Part shown: one piece after another, positions 1 to 17,018 of the stretch
Position numbering within the stretch: position 1 is the first letter of the stretch
Layout: every line of letters begins with the position of its first letter
Assembly: GCF_900496995.4 (NCBI RefSeq)
Contig: NW_024470397.1
Span: forward strand, 62,001-126,000
Origin: Aquila chrysaetos chrysaetos
Taxonomy: Eukaryota > Chordata > Aves > Accipitriformes > Accipitridae
Direction of reading: 5' to 3'
Length of the DNA: 64,000 nucleotides
Made by a program: the position numbers and the translations under genes
Notes under the pieces: generated by a model
Database searches by the model: none
Seen by the model: only the letters and a program-made list of their open reading frames with translations
Told to the model about the DNA's origin: nothing

Positions 1-5851
<5,851 letters not shown>

Positions 5852-8800
5852 CTAGGAGAAAAAGAAACAACCATCAGTGTTTCAGCTCAGGAACCCCAAA
5901 CAGAGCTAATTCTGCCCATACCATTTTATACGCCTCGCACTTGAACACCAGTGCTGACGCCGGGGCAATATCGGCAGCGGCCAAGATGTGCCTGCCGCAG
6001 CATCCGACTGAGCGCTAACCACAGTGGGTACTGCTTCCCCACCATCATCACAAGTGGCTTGCGGGCGCAAACCACAAGCCGACCGTGTCATGAAGGCAGA
6101 TCAAGGTCACGGTCTGCCCCCCAGCCGGGCAAGGAGCAAGAAAAACAGGTCAGCAGTGGAGGGAAAAGCTGAGGGGACCCACAGCAGAGCCTGGGGGAGA
6201 GGGCTCGCTTCCCGGGCATTTCCGAGTCAACGCTGAAAAGAAAGCAAGTAAAACAAACCATCCCATCTTTTCTTTGCTTTTTGACCTAAGATCGGGCGTA
6301 GCGCCAGCTTAACACCCAATACTGCTTCTACCAGGAGGATTACCTCTTCACTCCCCGTGGATAGATGGGATCTAATAGGATCAGAATAGCTGGGAAAAAA
6401 AAAAAAAAAAAGGCAGTGAGATCCATCTAAAGCCTTGAAGAGGCGCCCCAAGCATGAGCCGACACGAGGAAGTCCTCCCAGAGGGAACAGTATTAGAGGG
6501 AGGGATGATCCTAATTACTGCTCCTGAAACTATGAACGTGGTGAGACACTGAAAAAGGTTGCCCAGAGAAACTGTGGATGCCCCATTCCTACAAGTGTTC
6601 AAGGTTAGGCTGGACGGGGCTTGGAGCAACCTGATCTAGTGGAAGATGTCCCTGCCCAAGGCAGGAGAGTTGGACTGGATGATCTTTGAAGGTCCCATCA
6701 ACCCAAAACCTGTGATTCTATGAAACACGGGAGTTGAGATAGTTTGCTTTACAATCCAAGAGCGGAAGAGTTTTCAGCTTATGGGAAAAATCAAAATTAA
6801 CTCGCGTGCAGATGACATTGTGGTTCTTTGGAACAACCCAGGGAGCACAGCCTTCCACAATGTCTCCTCCACTTTGATGTCTGGATAGTGCAGTTCTTCC
6901 AGTTCCCCAGCTGGACTGAATCACACGACAGACAAAGGCTGCTGTGAACCTGCCACACTGTTGGGCGCTTTGCTTTCAAAAACCTACCCTGACATTCATT
7001 TGATCTCAAAAAACCCACATTTCACCCCTCCATGAGGTCACCCGCATCAGCCAAGCCACCAGGTTACGTGATCCGAATGCCATGAAGAAGAACCGGGTGT
7101 TTGAGCTTAAACACAAGAAGTTCGGGCATTTTAGGAGTCCGTCTGCAAACTCTCGGCTCTTCCATGGACACGTTATTTCCCGCGGGAACGTCACTTATCG
7201 GCAGCACGTGTCACTCCTCAAGGTGAGACTCTTGCAGGTAAAAGGGCGTAACAGCCGCAGCACCAGTGCAATGTAAACTATGCTGCCGAGCTGCTGTCAA
7301 ACCTTTAATTACTTCACCTAATTATTCATCGCTCAATTTGAAGGAATGCAGTTACTCCCTGGGAGGCTGGATGGGGCTCGGGGCTGCTTGTACGGCTTCT
7401 TCTGCTGCTCCACTGGGAACCACTCTTCCTCCTGCATTTTTCCTCAATCGTCGCTGCTTCTCCCCATTTTGGAGGATGAGCCCAGGTGGATGCCAAGCAC
7501 CCAGACCCTGGCGAGACATCAGCGTGCTCCAGCTTACTCCTGGTGCTGTTTAAACTGGTTTGTCTGACAGGCGGCCGAACTGGCAAGCCTTTGCTGCTCT
7601 CCCATCTCCCCTCCGATGCTCCCATGCTCCGGCCAGAGAGCCCAGCTGATGCGGCAGCTGGAAACATGGCACAGGCACCAGGATAGAGGGATTCCCCCCC
7701 AGTTGTAAATTTTCTCTCCATGTCCCAGTAGCAGAAAGTCCCTGAAATGGGTCGTTTGGATCTTTGCAAAGATTGATTTAAGCTTTTAAACCATCTGGGT
7801 CCAAAACGCTTAATCTTGTGCAACAGATGGGCTACCCTTGGTCGCGCGGCACGATGAAGCGTCTCCCCAGCCATGCCCAGCCCTCTTGCAGACGTAAAAC
7901 CACTTTCCCAATTTTCTGCAAAAAATAAAAACCCCTGGAGCTGCGGAGCCACTGGTTTCCAAGACCAAATCTGTGATGAGTGAAGGCAGCAACATACCAA
8001 GTGTCTAACAAGGGGGAGGAAGGGCCGGCATGGAGGATCCTGCACCACTTCCCATGTTAATCCTCGGCACAAAGTGGACAATTTATTAATGAATTACAGT
8101 ACATGGCTGGGCCAGGCGACAGCATCGTCCAATGAATTTCCGACAAGTTTGGTAAAAATCAGGTTTTCTGTTCACTTTTGCCTAGGGGGGAATTGGCCTT
8201 TTTCTCTTCCGTTGGCAAAACTCACGGTATGCACAGTTGCAGAAGCATTTCCACAGATGGGTTTTGGGAGCAAAAGTGAATTCCAGCAGAGGCAACTCCA
8301 GCTTTGCACCATCACCTTCATCCTGCTCATGTTTGCTTGCACGAGCGTTTCCTATGCTGGCAAAAAGCAACAGACTGGGATATCTGAGCACACCATGGGT
8401 GGGGTTTCCACACCAAAATTACAGAAATTAGATGCGGATAATAGTTCAAAAAAATCACTGCGCATCCTATGCAACTCCTGAGAGCCATTTCCCCTGCTTC
8501 CTCTTGTGGATCAGCTTCATACCTTTAAAATTAGGCTTTAAATACCAAAAAATAAAAAAGTGAAATGCAAGGTTTCAGAAGCACAGCGGCGTAAGAGCAG
8601 GTTTTGGAGGAACACAGGGACATGTGGCAGGATCAGTCCTGGCCAGTGCATGGGAGCATGCCCGTTTCCACCGTGTTTTTCTGCACATGCTGCAAAAGCA
8701 GCTGGAGGGATCAGCCCGGTGTGGGGATAAGTAACCCACCCCCAGATTCAGACCCAGGAGCCACAGAAAGCTTCACACCCACCCTGCTTTTGGGTGCACT

Positions 8801-10230
8801 CACACTCATGCCTGCATGTCCTCAGCTCCCCGTTTAGCTTAACCTGACGAAGCAATGTCCTTTATCCTCTGCTTGGGGCATGGGAAAGGGAAAACTGGTG
8901 TCAAATGGCACTCGCTTTCGTTTTCTCCCCTAAATCTTTGAGTCAGGAGTTACTCATTTATGCCACAAAGTCCAGCCAGGAAGACCAAGAAGAAGAAGGG
9001 ACCTGCTCTGTTAATTCCCAGCAAAGCAGGGGGAATTTAGCTCTTGTTTCCTCTTAAGAAGCTGGCAGCAGAGCCAAAGAGAAGGAAAAAAAAAAAAAGG
9101 TATTTTCTGCTCCCAGATACCTGAAACCTGGATATGACCACAGCCACCAGCGACGACAGCTCACACAATCCTGGCTGCCGATAAGCCTGGGCAGCTGCCG
9201 GCACTCAACCTGGCTTTCCATGCCAGCCCCGAACGCTCACTGCATGCGTGTATCGCAAGAGTCCCACAATTAATAGTACGTTCAATTAAGCAGCTTCCCA
9301 AACGCTATTAAACCAGAGACAAAAGCTTTCTTCATGCTCTCTGTGGCACTCACCAGGGTCATGAAGGCCCTGGCGGGCGCTGCGGGAGGAGAAACTCCAG
9401 CTTGTGACTCAAAAACCCCTGAGGGAAGGGGACCCCGACGGCAGTGCGGACGCTGCCAACCAGTTTTTGGCATGGCTTTTCATTTATTTAAGGGGAATGA
9501 CCTCCGTGTTGCAGCTCTCCCCAGGTCGATGGGATCCTCTTCCTCCTCAACCTGCTGCCACAGATGCCCGGGGCACCAAGTGCTCTGCACAGCATGAAGC
9601 CAGGGGCTAAAATAACAGCAGAACCGGCATTCCCAATGGGAAATCAGACAAAATTAAATCCAGGGTGCACAGGGTTTAAGGAGACACACTCCATCCTCGG
9701 CTACACCTTGTTTGTGGAGAGTGCACAGTCAGCTGACTCACAGCCCGCCATGGGAACAAACCTTCTGTTCCAGTGTGGTCTGCATGCGCAGAACGCCATC
9801 TCCGAAATATTGCAATATTTAAGACAAACGACGTTTAGTATTAAGCATTTTAAATTATAATGAATCTTAAGCTCTCAATTAGACTTACCCGAGGGGGGGG
9901 GTGGTCCGCCGGCAAAAGGGTCGGCAGGAGCAACGCCAGCGCTAAACAGTTCTTTCTTTGTATTTTTAGGGTCTAACAAACCTCCCGCCCCGTAGTTTTT
10001 GGTGATAGACGTTGCCTTTTTCCGCTTCTTTTAAAGACGTTTTTAACAATTTGTGACATTTTCCAGGGCCGATGCGATTAGTGCATGAAAAATAAAAATA
10101 AAAAAAAAATAATGTTTAATGCTCGGGGGGTCCGGCCGGGCCCTTTTCCCTGCTGAATCAAAAGAGAAGAAAAAAGAAGGAAGACAAGAAAAAAAAGAAA
10201 TAAGAATAATTTCAAAGTCGCTGTGGTGGT
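5852..10230. other. No gene recognised; presumed ARHGAP35 5' intron or intergenic
   Basis: About 4.4 kb upstream of the ARHGAP35 coding exon. I see a CR1 3' end (6535-6723), an A-run near 6392 and an A-run near 9090, but no convincing coding exon, RNA gene or CpG island. NPAS1, which separates ARHGAP35 and TMEM160 in mammals, is not visible: no bHLH- or PAS-like coding stretch was found. Confidence 0.55.
6535..6723 (+). mobile_element. CR1 LINE, 3' end fragment
   Basis: The sequence contains the standard CR1 3' region: GTTGCCCAGAGAAACTGTGG, a central GTTCAAGGTTAGGCTGGA, and the terminal GTTGGACTGGATGATCTTTG followed by GTGATTCTATGA. It is in plus orientation and 5'-truncated, as most CR1 copies are. 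It may extend leftwards to about 6480 in more diverged form. Confidence 0.9.
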
Positions 10231-10249
10231 TTTTTGAGGGGGGCAGTGC

Positions 10250-10700
10250 GGGAGGGGGGTTGTAAACTGGGAACTAGTGGTGAACTGGGAATGAGCGGCG
10301 AACTGGGCATTGCAAACTGGGAACTGGTTGTAAAGTGGGCTTTGCACCCTGGGAACAGGCAGCAAACTGGGAACCAGTTGCAAACTGGGCTTTGCAATGT
10401 GGGGAAGCCAGTTGCAAACTGGGCTTGGTGGACTGGGAACCAGTTGCAAACTGGGAATAGGTAACAAACTAGGAGCTGGGCACTGCAAACTGAGAACCAG
10501 TGGTGAACAGAATGAGCAGCAGCAAACTGGGGAGGAGCAGCAAACTGGGAACTGGGCACTGCAAACTGGGAACCAGTGGTGAACTGGGAATGAGCAGCAG
10601 CAAACTGGGAACCAGTTGCAAACTGGGCTTTGCAAAGTGGGGAGACAATTTTCGGGTTAATCAGCAGGAATTTGGGGGCAAATCAGCTGCAAACTGGGGT
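10250..10700. repeat. Minisatellite of about 11-13 bp units (GCAAACTGGGAA)
   Basis: More than 25 imperfect units built on GCAAACTGGGAA and GAACCAGTTGCAAACTGGG run through this stretch. The unit also generates open frames on both strands, which I treat as repeat artefacts. Confidence 0.85.
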
Positions 10701-11079
10701 TTTTCCCTCTGCCTGTAAATGAATTGGTGACAAATTGGGGCTTTTTCCACATTTTTATTTCCCAGTCCATCTCCGCCCCGTTGCCCCGCACCAACTGCAG
10801 GGGCTGCAATAACCGAGGCCAAAAACGCCCGTTTCCGGCACGGCACCCCAATAAACACTAATTTTTTAGTAAAACCCCCAGAGCAGAGCCACGCAGAGGC
10901 GAGTTTTGCTCAAAAACCCCGTTTTTCGCAGCAGGAATGAGCGTGCAAACACGGTGGGTGCAGCAAATGCCCCAGGAGGGTGCGGATCCCCCCACACGCT
11001 GAGGGCGAGTGAATAAATATAAAGCAGCCAAAACTGAGGGGTTTTGCACAAAAACAGCATCTGGGAGGGGCGTGAGCAA

Positions 11080-11560
11080 TCCTGACCCTGGGAGGGGCTT
11101 TAATTGGATTTTAATCCAACCCTCCAGGTGTTTTTGATCCCCCTGGGGGGGGGTAATCTTCCCAGGTGCAGTTTTAATCCTTCGGGGGGGGGGGGGGGTA
11201 ATCCCCCAGGGGTGGCTTTTAATCCTCCTGGGTGGGATGTTAATCCTCCCAGGGGCCGAATTTTATCATTTAATCCTCCTGGGGGGAGAGGCTTAATCCT
11301 CCCAGGGTGGTTTTAATCCTCTTGGGGGGAGATTAATCCCCACTGGGGGGGTTAATCCTCCTAGGGTAGGGTTTAATCCCCACGGGGGGGGGGGGTAATT
11401 TTCTGGGCAGGGGTTTAATCCCCACTGGTGGAGCATTAATCTTTGGGGGGGGGGGGCGCTAATCCCCACTGGGGTGGGTTTAATCTTCTGGGGGGGGGGG
11501 TGTTTAATTCCCCCTAGTATAGATTTACACACCCCCCCGCATTGGTTTTTACCCCCCCCC
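11080..11560. repeat. G-rich minisatellite (TTTAATCCTCCTGGGGGG units)
   Basis: Units of roughly 25-35 bp alternate TTTAATCCTCC or TTAATCCCCA with a run of 5-12 G. The G-runs are spaced closely enough for G-quadruplex formation on the plus strand. It lies just beyond the 3' end of TMEM160. Confidence 0.85.
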
Positions 11561-11660
11561 CAACGCAGTTTCCAATCCCCCAGGAGTTACTTTCCCACCC
11601 CATCACTGACGGGATCCCCGTTATCATCTCTCTCGCCCCCCCCCCCCCCCCACCCCGGGG

Positions 11661-13063
11661 TCACTTTTCGGGGGGCTCCTCGGGGACGATCTCCACCTCC
11701 AAACGCCCAACGTAGAGGGAGAGGGCGCAGAGCCAGAGCAGGGCCAGCAGCGCGGCAGCGGCAGCGTTGGCGGCAGCGGTGGGCGCCGGCAGCATCATGG
11801 GCCGCCGCAGCAGCACCAGGTTCACCAGGTAGGAGCCTGCCCCATAGGAAACACACAGGCCCCCCAAGATGAAAAAGCCTAAAAAAAAAGAAAAGGACAA
11901 ATAAACTCAAAAAAGAGCTACGTTAGAGTATTTAAGGGGTTCCTTCCCCTCCGAGAGTGGGGGGGGGCGCTTATTATGACGACAAATAGGTAAAATGCAG
12001 CAAAATTTAGCAAAATGGAGGGACACGGACTGTGAAATGGAGGAAATGGCACCAAAATGGGCACCCACAGGGGGGTGGGGGCAGACGGGTGACTGGGATT
12101 TGGGGGATTTTGGTTGGTTTTCAGGTGTGGGGAGGGTGATGGGGCTGGGGGCGGGGGGGCCTGGGGGGAGAGGGGGGGTCCGTCTGGGGGTGTCAGGGGG
12201 GTGTCATCAGGGTAGGTGTCCCCAAGAGGAAATGGGTGTCCCGTGGGTGGGTGTCCTTGGGGGTGGCTGTGGGCCCTGGGTGGGTGCCCTGGGCAGGGTG
12301 GGTGTCCCCAAGGGGAGGTGGGTGTCCTCAGGGTGGGTGTCCCCAAGGGGAGGTGGGTGTCTCCAGGAGGGGGGTTGTCCCTGGGGGCGGGTGTGTCTGA
12401 TGGGTGGGTAGGGGTGTGCCCAGGTGGGTGCCGCCCCCATCCCGTCCCCACCGTAGGCAGCATCACGGCCAGTGTCGCTCTGGACGTAGGAGATGACGCC
12501 GACGCCGGTGGCCAGGAGCCCGTTACGGAACCAGGAGAGGAGACCTGGTGGGGGGGGAGGGCGGTGTCAGTGTGGGGGGCGCAAGGGGATCCCCCCCGCC
12601 CCCCTGTGGGGGGATCCCCCTCGCCCCTCCCTCAAGCCCCGCCCCCAGCTCCCTTATCCTGTCCTCAAGCCCCGCCCCCAGCTCCCTTCACCCCCTCAAG
12701 CCCCGCCCCCAGCTCCCTTCACCCCCTCAAGCCCTGCCCCCAGCTCACTTATCCTGTCCTCAGGACCCGCCCCCAGCTCCCTCACCCCGCCCCCAGCTCC
12801 CTTCACCCCTCAAGCTCCGCCCTCAGCTCCCTCTCGCCTCGGCTCCGCCCCCTGCCGCATTCCCGCCGGTCCCCGCCCCGCCCCTTACCTCCCTCCAGCG
12901 CCTTCCGCAGCAGCCAGGCGTCCGCCCGTTCCAGGTCGGAGGCGGCGGGGGGGGGCGGCGGCGGGGCCCGGCCCAGGCTGTACCGAGGCCGCCCCGCCGC
13001 CCCCCGCAGCCTCCGCAGCGCCAAGGCCGCCACCGCCCGCCCCGCACCGCCCCACCAGCCCAT
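11661..13063 (-). CDS. TMEM160: Transmembrane protein 160
   Basis: Three exons splice in frame to a 161-residue protein: 12889-13063, 12452-12544 and 11661-11878, all with GT donors and AG acceptors. The start is the ATG giving MGWWGG, matching the MGGGWWW start of the mammalian protein. Diagnostic conserved blocks are LERADAWLLRKA at the end of exon 1, LLSWFRNGLL and VISYVQSD in exon 2, and FFILGGLCVSYG in exon 3. A basic, Arg-rich N-terminus precedes three hydrophobic segments (about residues 67-85, 95-118 and 120-145), which suggests a small multipass membrane protein with a possible mitochondrial targeting N-terminus. The tail is acidic (EVEIVPEEPPEK), as in mammals. Its molecular function is poorly defined. 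Both introns are short and filled with minisatellite. Confidence 0.95.
12160..12440. repeat. Minisatellite in TMEM160 intron 2 (GGTGGGTGTCC units)
   Basis: Repeated GGTGGGTGTCCCCAAGGGGA-type units of about 24-30 bp fill most of the intron between exons 2 and 3 of TMEM160. The plus strand is strongly G-rich. Confidence 0.8.
12610..12840. repeat. Minisatellite in TMEM160 intron 1 (CAAGCCCCGCCCCCAGCTCC units)
   Basis: At least eight units of about 20-33 bp carry CAAGCCCCGCCCCCAGCTCC followed by a variable CTTCACCCCCT or CTTATCCTGTCCT spacer. Each unit holds a CCGCCC element of Sp1/KLF type, so the array places many GC boxes just downstream of TMEM160 exon 1. Confidence 0.85.
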
Positions 13064-13720
13064 GGCGGCCCCGCCACGTCCCCCGCCCCCCCTTCCCCCC
13101 CCGCCTCCTTCCACCCAGGCCTTCCTTCCCGGCGCCGCCGCCGAACGGCCGTTGGTCGCCCTTGCCGCCGCTCACTGCGGGTTACCGCGCCTATTGGCGA
13201 AGACGCGCGTTCGTCGACGCAGTCCCACCCCGCGCGGGGAATGATACGCGGCGATAGGCCGGTGCGCTACGTCCCGCCCTCTCTCAAGCGGAAGAAACGT
13301 TCCTATTGGCTACGCGCGGGGTATGTCGGGAAGAGCCGGGCCCCTTCTCTCACGCTCGACCCCGAAAACCCCCAAATTCACCCCAAAACCCTTCTCCCCA
13401 CCACCCCACTCGCACAAAAATGACCAAAACACCGTCTTCCACCTTAAAACGCCACTTTATGAGGCGGGGCCGCCCCGCCGGTGCCCCGCGGAGGGGGAGG
13501 AGGGGCGGGGCAGCGCTGGCGGCGGCTCTGGGAGAGAGAAAATGGCGGTTCGTTACCGGGGGGGTTGGTACCGGGGCTGGGGTGGGGGTGGGGGGTGTTA
13601 TTGTACGATCGCCCCCGCGGCCCCACTTACCCGCCCATTGGCCACTCCTTCCGGCACCGCCTCCTCCTCCCCAACTCGCCCGCCCATTGGCTGCAGCACA
13701 CCGCACGCCACGCCCTCTCC
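13064..13720 (-). promoter_or_regulatory. CpG-rich promoter region of TMEM160 with several CCAAT boxes
   Basis: The stretch upstream of the TMEM160 start is very rich in CpG and holds CCAAT boxes, seen as ATTGG on the plus strand, near 13191, 13302, 13634 and 13684. It also holds an AAAATGGCGG motif (YY1-like) near 13538. No TATA box is obvious. This fits a housekeeping CpG-island promoter; the exact start site cannot be placed. Confidence 0.6.
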
Positions 13721-13999
13721 CCCCCACCTTCTAGCGGGGAGAGGGCGTGGCTGGCGCGGGGAGCCCCGCCCCCCGCCAGAGGCGGGGGGGGGGCGGAATT
13801 TTGGGGGCTCAAACCAGCACTGGAATGCGCTGGGGGGGGGCACCCCAAAACAAGGGAAAAACACAGCGATTTGAGGCTGTGGTTTCCCCCAGTGCCCCCC
13901 CCCGCTGTGTCCCCAGCATCGTGCGTGTGTGTGGGTGTGTGTGTATGTATGTCCCAGTGTGTCCCATCCCCCCCAGTGTGTCCCCGCCCCAGTGTCCCC
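13721..13999. other. TBCB 3' UTR/downstream region
   Basis: This short interval lies between the TMEM160 CpG region and the TBCB stop codon, with both genes on the minus strand. It holds a GT-rich tract near 13921-13950. I see no canonical AATAAA for TBCB on the minus strand here, so the poly(A) site is not placed. Confidence 0.4.
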
Positions 14000-16536
14000 T
14001 CACAGCTCATCCTTGAGGCCGTCCTCCTCCTCGGGGAAGTCCCCGGGGGTGACGCTCTGGGGTTTGACGAAGGCGCCGTATTTGGGCTGGCACTCGAAAT
14101 AACGGCGGCCGCCCACACTGCAGGGAGGAGGTGGGGGGGGGGAAACAACACCTGAATTTTGGGGGACCCCTCCTAAAAGAAGGGGACACCTCAGGGACAT
14201 TTTGGGGACCTTACCTGCTGTCATGCTTGCCCAGCGGCTCATCATAGCGGACACCCACCCAGTAGCCTCGCTTGAAGTGGGTTTGGCCTGTGCGGGAGAA
14301 GCGGGGGTCAGTCTTGGGGCAGGGGGGGCTGTTTGGAGACAACACTGGGGACATTTGGGGACAGTTTGGGGACACATACCCACAAACATGATGGTGGCAA
14401 GTTTGGAGGGTTGTCCCAGTAGCCGGACTTGACAACGGGCACCGAGGGGGAGGGCGGCCGCCAGCGCTGCTTCCTGGGCCCGGCGTTGCTGCTGCTCGTC
14501 TGCCCGGCGCCGTGTCCCCTCAGCGTCATAATGTCCCCAACGCTGCTGGCGCAGGAAGGACCAAAGGGACTCTGCGGGGACAGGCAGGACATCGGTACCG
14601 CGGGGGGCTGGGGATGGCAAACAGCAACCCCCTGCTCCCACCCCAGTGAGTAGCAGAGGTGACTGACAGAGGTTGGTGACAGGATGGGGGAACGTCTTGC
14701 AGGGGTGTGTGACACGGCAGGGGTGGTAGCAAGTGTCACCACGGGGGGACAGGGGATTGTCACCTCAACTGGGGGGACAGTGACACAGTGGGGACAGGGA
14801 CAGTGTCACCGTGGGGGGACAGGGGATTGTCACCTCAACTGGAGGAATGGTGACACAGTGGGGACAGGGAGAGTGTCACTGGAGGGGATGGGACGGTGAC
14901 ACAGTTACACAGCAGGCATGGAATGAGTGCCACCACAGGGGACATGGAATGGGGACATCCCCTTGGGGCCGGGGACATCCCCGGGGAGGGGGGGAGGTGG
15001 CCTGCCGGGGGACACTGGTGTCACCTGGCCGCTTTTTGTAGTCGCTCTCGGCGATCTCGTACTTCTCCACCCGTGAGACGTCCTCGTACTCCCCCATGCG
15101 TGCCCTGCTCTGGTCGATCACCTGCAGCACCTCGTTACTGCAAGGGGTGGGGGGCACCCCCACCCCGGGGAGTTATTGTGGGGTCTCCCCCAATGGCGGG
15201 GGGGAACCCATTTTGGGGTGAAAAGCTGCTAGGGTATGCTAGCACCAGCAGGGATACAGGGCCTGGTTGGGGGGTGGTAGAAAAAGGGGGTGCACCGGCA
15301 CCAGTGGGACTTTGGGGTGAGAAGTAGGGAAACAGGGGTGCAACAGGGTGGTTGCAGGGTGTAATTTTGGGGTGAGAACTAGGGAAAAAAGGGGGGGGGG
15401 GGGGGGGGGACGGGACCCACGTGCACGCGGCAGCCATCGGCCACGGGGTAGGAGCCCAGCAGGGCCTCGTCACAGTCCAGGCGTCCCAGCAGCTGCTCCT
15501 CAGCACCGTACAGCTCCAGGTCCATGCAGGAGGCCGGGCTGCCCACCACCAGCTCCAGTTTGCACTGCGAGGGGAAAGGGTGGGGGGGGGGGGGGGGGTG
15601 GGATCCTGGTCCTGATCTTGGGTGGGGAGTGGGCAAAAGGAGTAACCAGCCTGGTCCTGGCCTCCCCCACCCTGGGTCGGGCACGGCAGGGGGGGTTGGC
15701 CCCGGGGAGGGGGAGGGAGGGGGATTCCCGGTGAGGACGAGGGTGGGGGGGGGTCCTGGTGAGAAGGAGGACAGGGGGTCCCAGTGAGGAGGGTGAGGAG
15801 AGGGGGAGTGTCCCATTGAGGAGGAGGAGAAGAGGGAGGGGGTGTCCCGGTGAGGAAGGGGGGCGGAGGGGCGGATCCCCGTGAGGAGGAGGAGGAGGGG
15901 GTCCCTAGCCCCAGGGAGGAAAGAAGGGTGTGGCCCGGTGAAGGGGGAACGGGGATGTCCCCGGTCCCGGGGAGGGGGGGGGTGGTCCCGGGGGGGGGGG
16001 TCCCGGGGCGAGGAGGGGCGTCCGGGGGGGGGGGGGGCGTCCCGGTGAGGAGGAGGAGGACAGGGGCTCCCGGGGGGGGAAGGGGGGGGCGGATCCCCGT
16101 GAGGAGGAGAAGGGAGTCCCTAGCCCCAAGGAGGAAGGGGGGGGCTGGCCCGGTGAAGGGGGAACGGGGATGTCCCCGGTCCCGGTGAGGGGGGGGGAGG
16201 TGTCCCGGTCCCGGTGAGGAAGAGGAGATCCCGGTGGGGCGTGGTTCCCTGTCAGAGGGAGGGACCGGGCCCAGCTCCCATAAGAGGGAGGAGGAGGAGT
16301 AGGAGGAGGGTCCCGGCGGGGCCCGGTCCGTGATTGGGGCGGGGGGGGAGGAAGGTCCCGCCCGGCGGGGAGGGCCCTGGTACCGGTACCTTGAACTCGG
16401 CAATGGTGAGGCCGGTGCTGTAACGCTTGTGGGCGCAGAAGGTGTTCAGGCTGCTGCTCACCACCAGCGACACGGAGCCGGTCCCGAGCAACGGCCCCAG
16501 CCCCGGCCCGGCCCCAGCCTCCGCCGCCGCCTTCAT
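14000..16536 (-). CDS. TBCB: Tubulin-folding cofactor B
   Basis: Six exons splice to a 256-residue protein: 16390-16536, 15421-15564, 15025-15121, 14380-14571, 14215-14287 and 14000-14117, all in phase with GT-AG junctions. TBCB captures alpha-tubulin after the chaperonin CCT and, with TBCE, takes part in tubulin dimer assembly and disassembly. The N-terminal ubiquitin-like domain includes [11 protein letters not shown] and [16 protein letters not shown] (residues about 15-100). A linker and coiled segment (about 130-180) lead to a C-terminal CAP-Gly domain with [16 protein letters not shown] and [16 protein letters not shown]. The protein ends in DEL, close to the acidic DEI tail of mammals. 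The start chosen is the first ATG in a good context; the N-terminus is longer and more Ala/Gly-rich than in mammals. It is divergent from POLR2I, but separated from it by the retroelement stack. Confidence 0.96.
14733..14885. repeat. Two 70-bp tandem copies in TBCB intron 3
   Basis: Copies starting at 14733 and 14803 share GTGTCACC, GGGGGGACAGGGGATTGTCA and CAGTGACACAGTGGGGACAG in the same order, and a third partial copy begins at 14873. The period is exactly 70 bp with few differences, so the duplication is recent. Confidence 0.85.
15570..16330. repeat. Purine-rich GGAGG/CCCGGTGAGGAGG repeat filling TBCB intron 1
   Basis: Nearly all of intron 1 is a degenerate repeat of GTCCCGGTGAGGAGGAGG and CCCGGGGGGGG units, strongly G/purine-biased on the plus strand (C-rich on the transcribed sense strand). 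Tracts of 5-12 G recur every 20-40 bases and could form G-quadruplexes. A larger duplication is also visible: CCCTAGCCCCA..GGAGGAA.. GG with TGGCCCGGTGAAGGGGGAAC occurs at about 15903 and about 16118. Confidence 0.85.
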
Positions 16537-16824
16537 GGTGCGGCCCCGCCGTCGCCGCCGCCGCCGCTTCTGGAACCTTCGGCCCGCCCCGTACGCTCGA
16601 CCCGCCCCCGCCACCCAATCAATGGGAGCCGAAGGACCGCCCCGCGCGCTAACGCCTAGCCAATGGGGCGGGAGCTGCCTCGCCCGCCCGCCGCCGTCCC
16701 GCCAGTAGCAGACGCGTCGTGGTGGCAGGAGGGAGGGGGCGGAGAGAGGTGGGCGGGGCAGGCAAGGGCGCGCGGGGCGGAGCGGGGCGCGGGCGAGTCA
16801 CGGGGCGGGGCGGCAGAGCCGCGC
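16537..16824 (-). promoter_or_regulatory. TBCB CpG promoter
   Basis: A GC-rich stretch upstream of the TBCB start with CCAAT boxes (CCAATCAATGG near 16615 and GCCAATGGGGCGGGA near 16658, which includes a GC box). No TATA box is seen. In mammals TBCB and POLR2I fire divergently from one region; here this is the TBCB half. Confidence 0.6.
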
Positions 16825-17018
16825 GCGGGGTGCGGGTGTGGGAGGGTGCAAGTGTGCAAGGCACGGGGTGCGATGGAGCAATGCACGGGGTGCGGGTGTG
16901 CAAAGCAGGGGGTCCAGGTGTGCAATGCATGGCGGCGCAATGGAGCAAAGGACAGGGGTGCAGGTGTGCAATGAACGGGGTGCAGGTGTGCAATGAACAG
17001 GGCGCAAGTGTGCAACAG
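16825..17018. repeat. Left part of a 22-23 bp minisatellite (GTGTGCAATGCACGGGGTGCGG)
   Basis: About eight imperfect units of GGTGTGCAATG(C)ACGGGGTGC occur here and the same family resumes at 43908 with about seventeen units. The two parts flank the CR1 copy, so they were one array before the CR1 insertion. Confidence 0.88.

Noticed and set aside
10078-10635. 185-residue frame rich in Pro, Val, Cys and Phe
   Set aside because: It follows the GCAAACTGGGAA minisatellite in all frames; no start context or family resemblance.
12216-13423. 250-340-residue Pro/Ala-rich frames on the plus strand over TMEM160
   Set aside because: They overlap TMEM160 exons and its C-rich intron repeats on the opposite strand; a by-product of GC content.
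13540-13640. Possible plus-strand gene starting ATGGCGGTTCG in the TMEM160 promoter
   Set aside because: The frame is low-complexity Gly/Pro-rich with no exon-like continuation; the ATGGCGG is better read as a YY1-like site.
15135-16618. 422-residue Pro-rich frame across TBCB introns
   Set aside because: Mostly the purine/pyrimidine repeat of intron 1 and reading through TBCB exons in the wrong frame.
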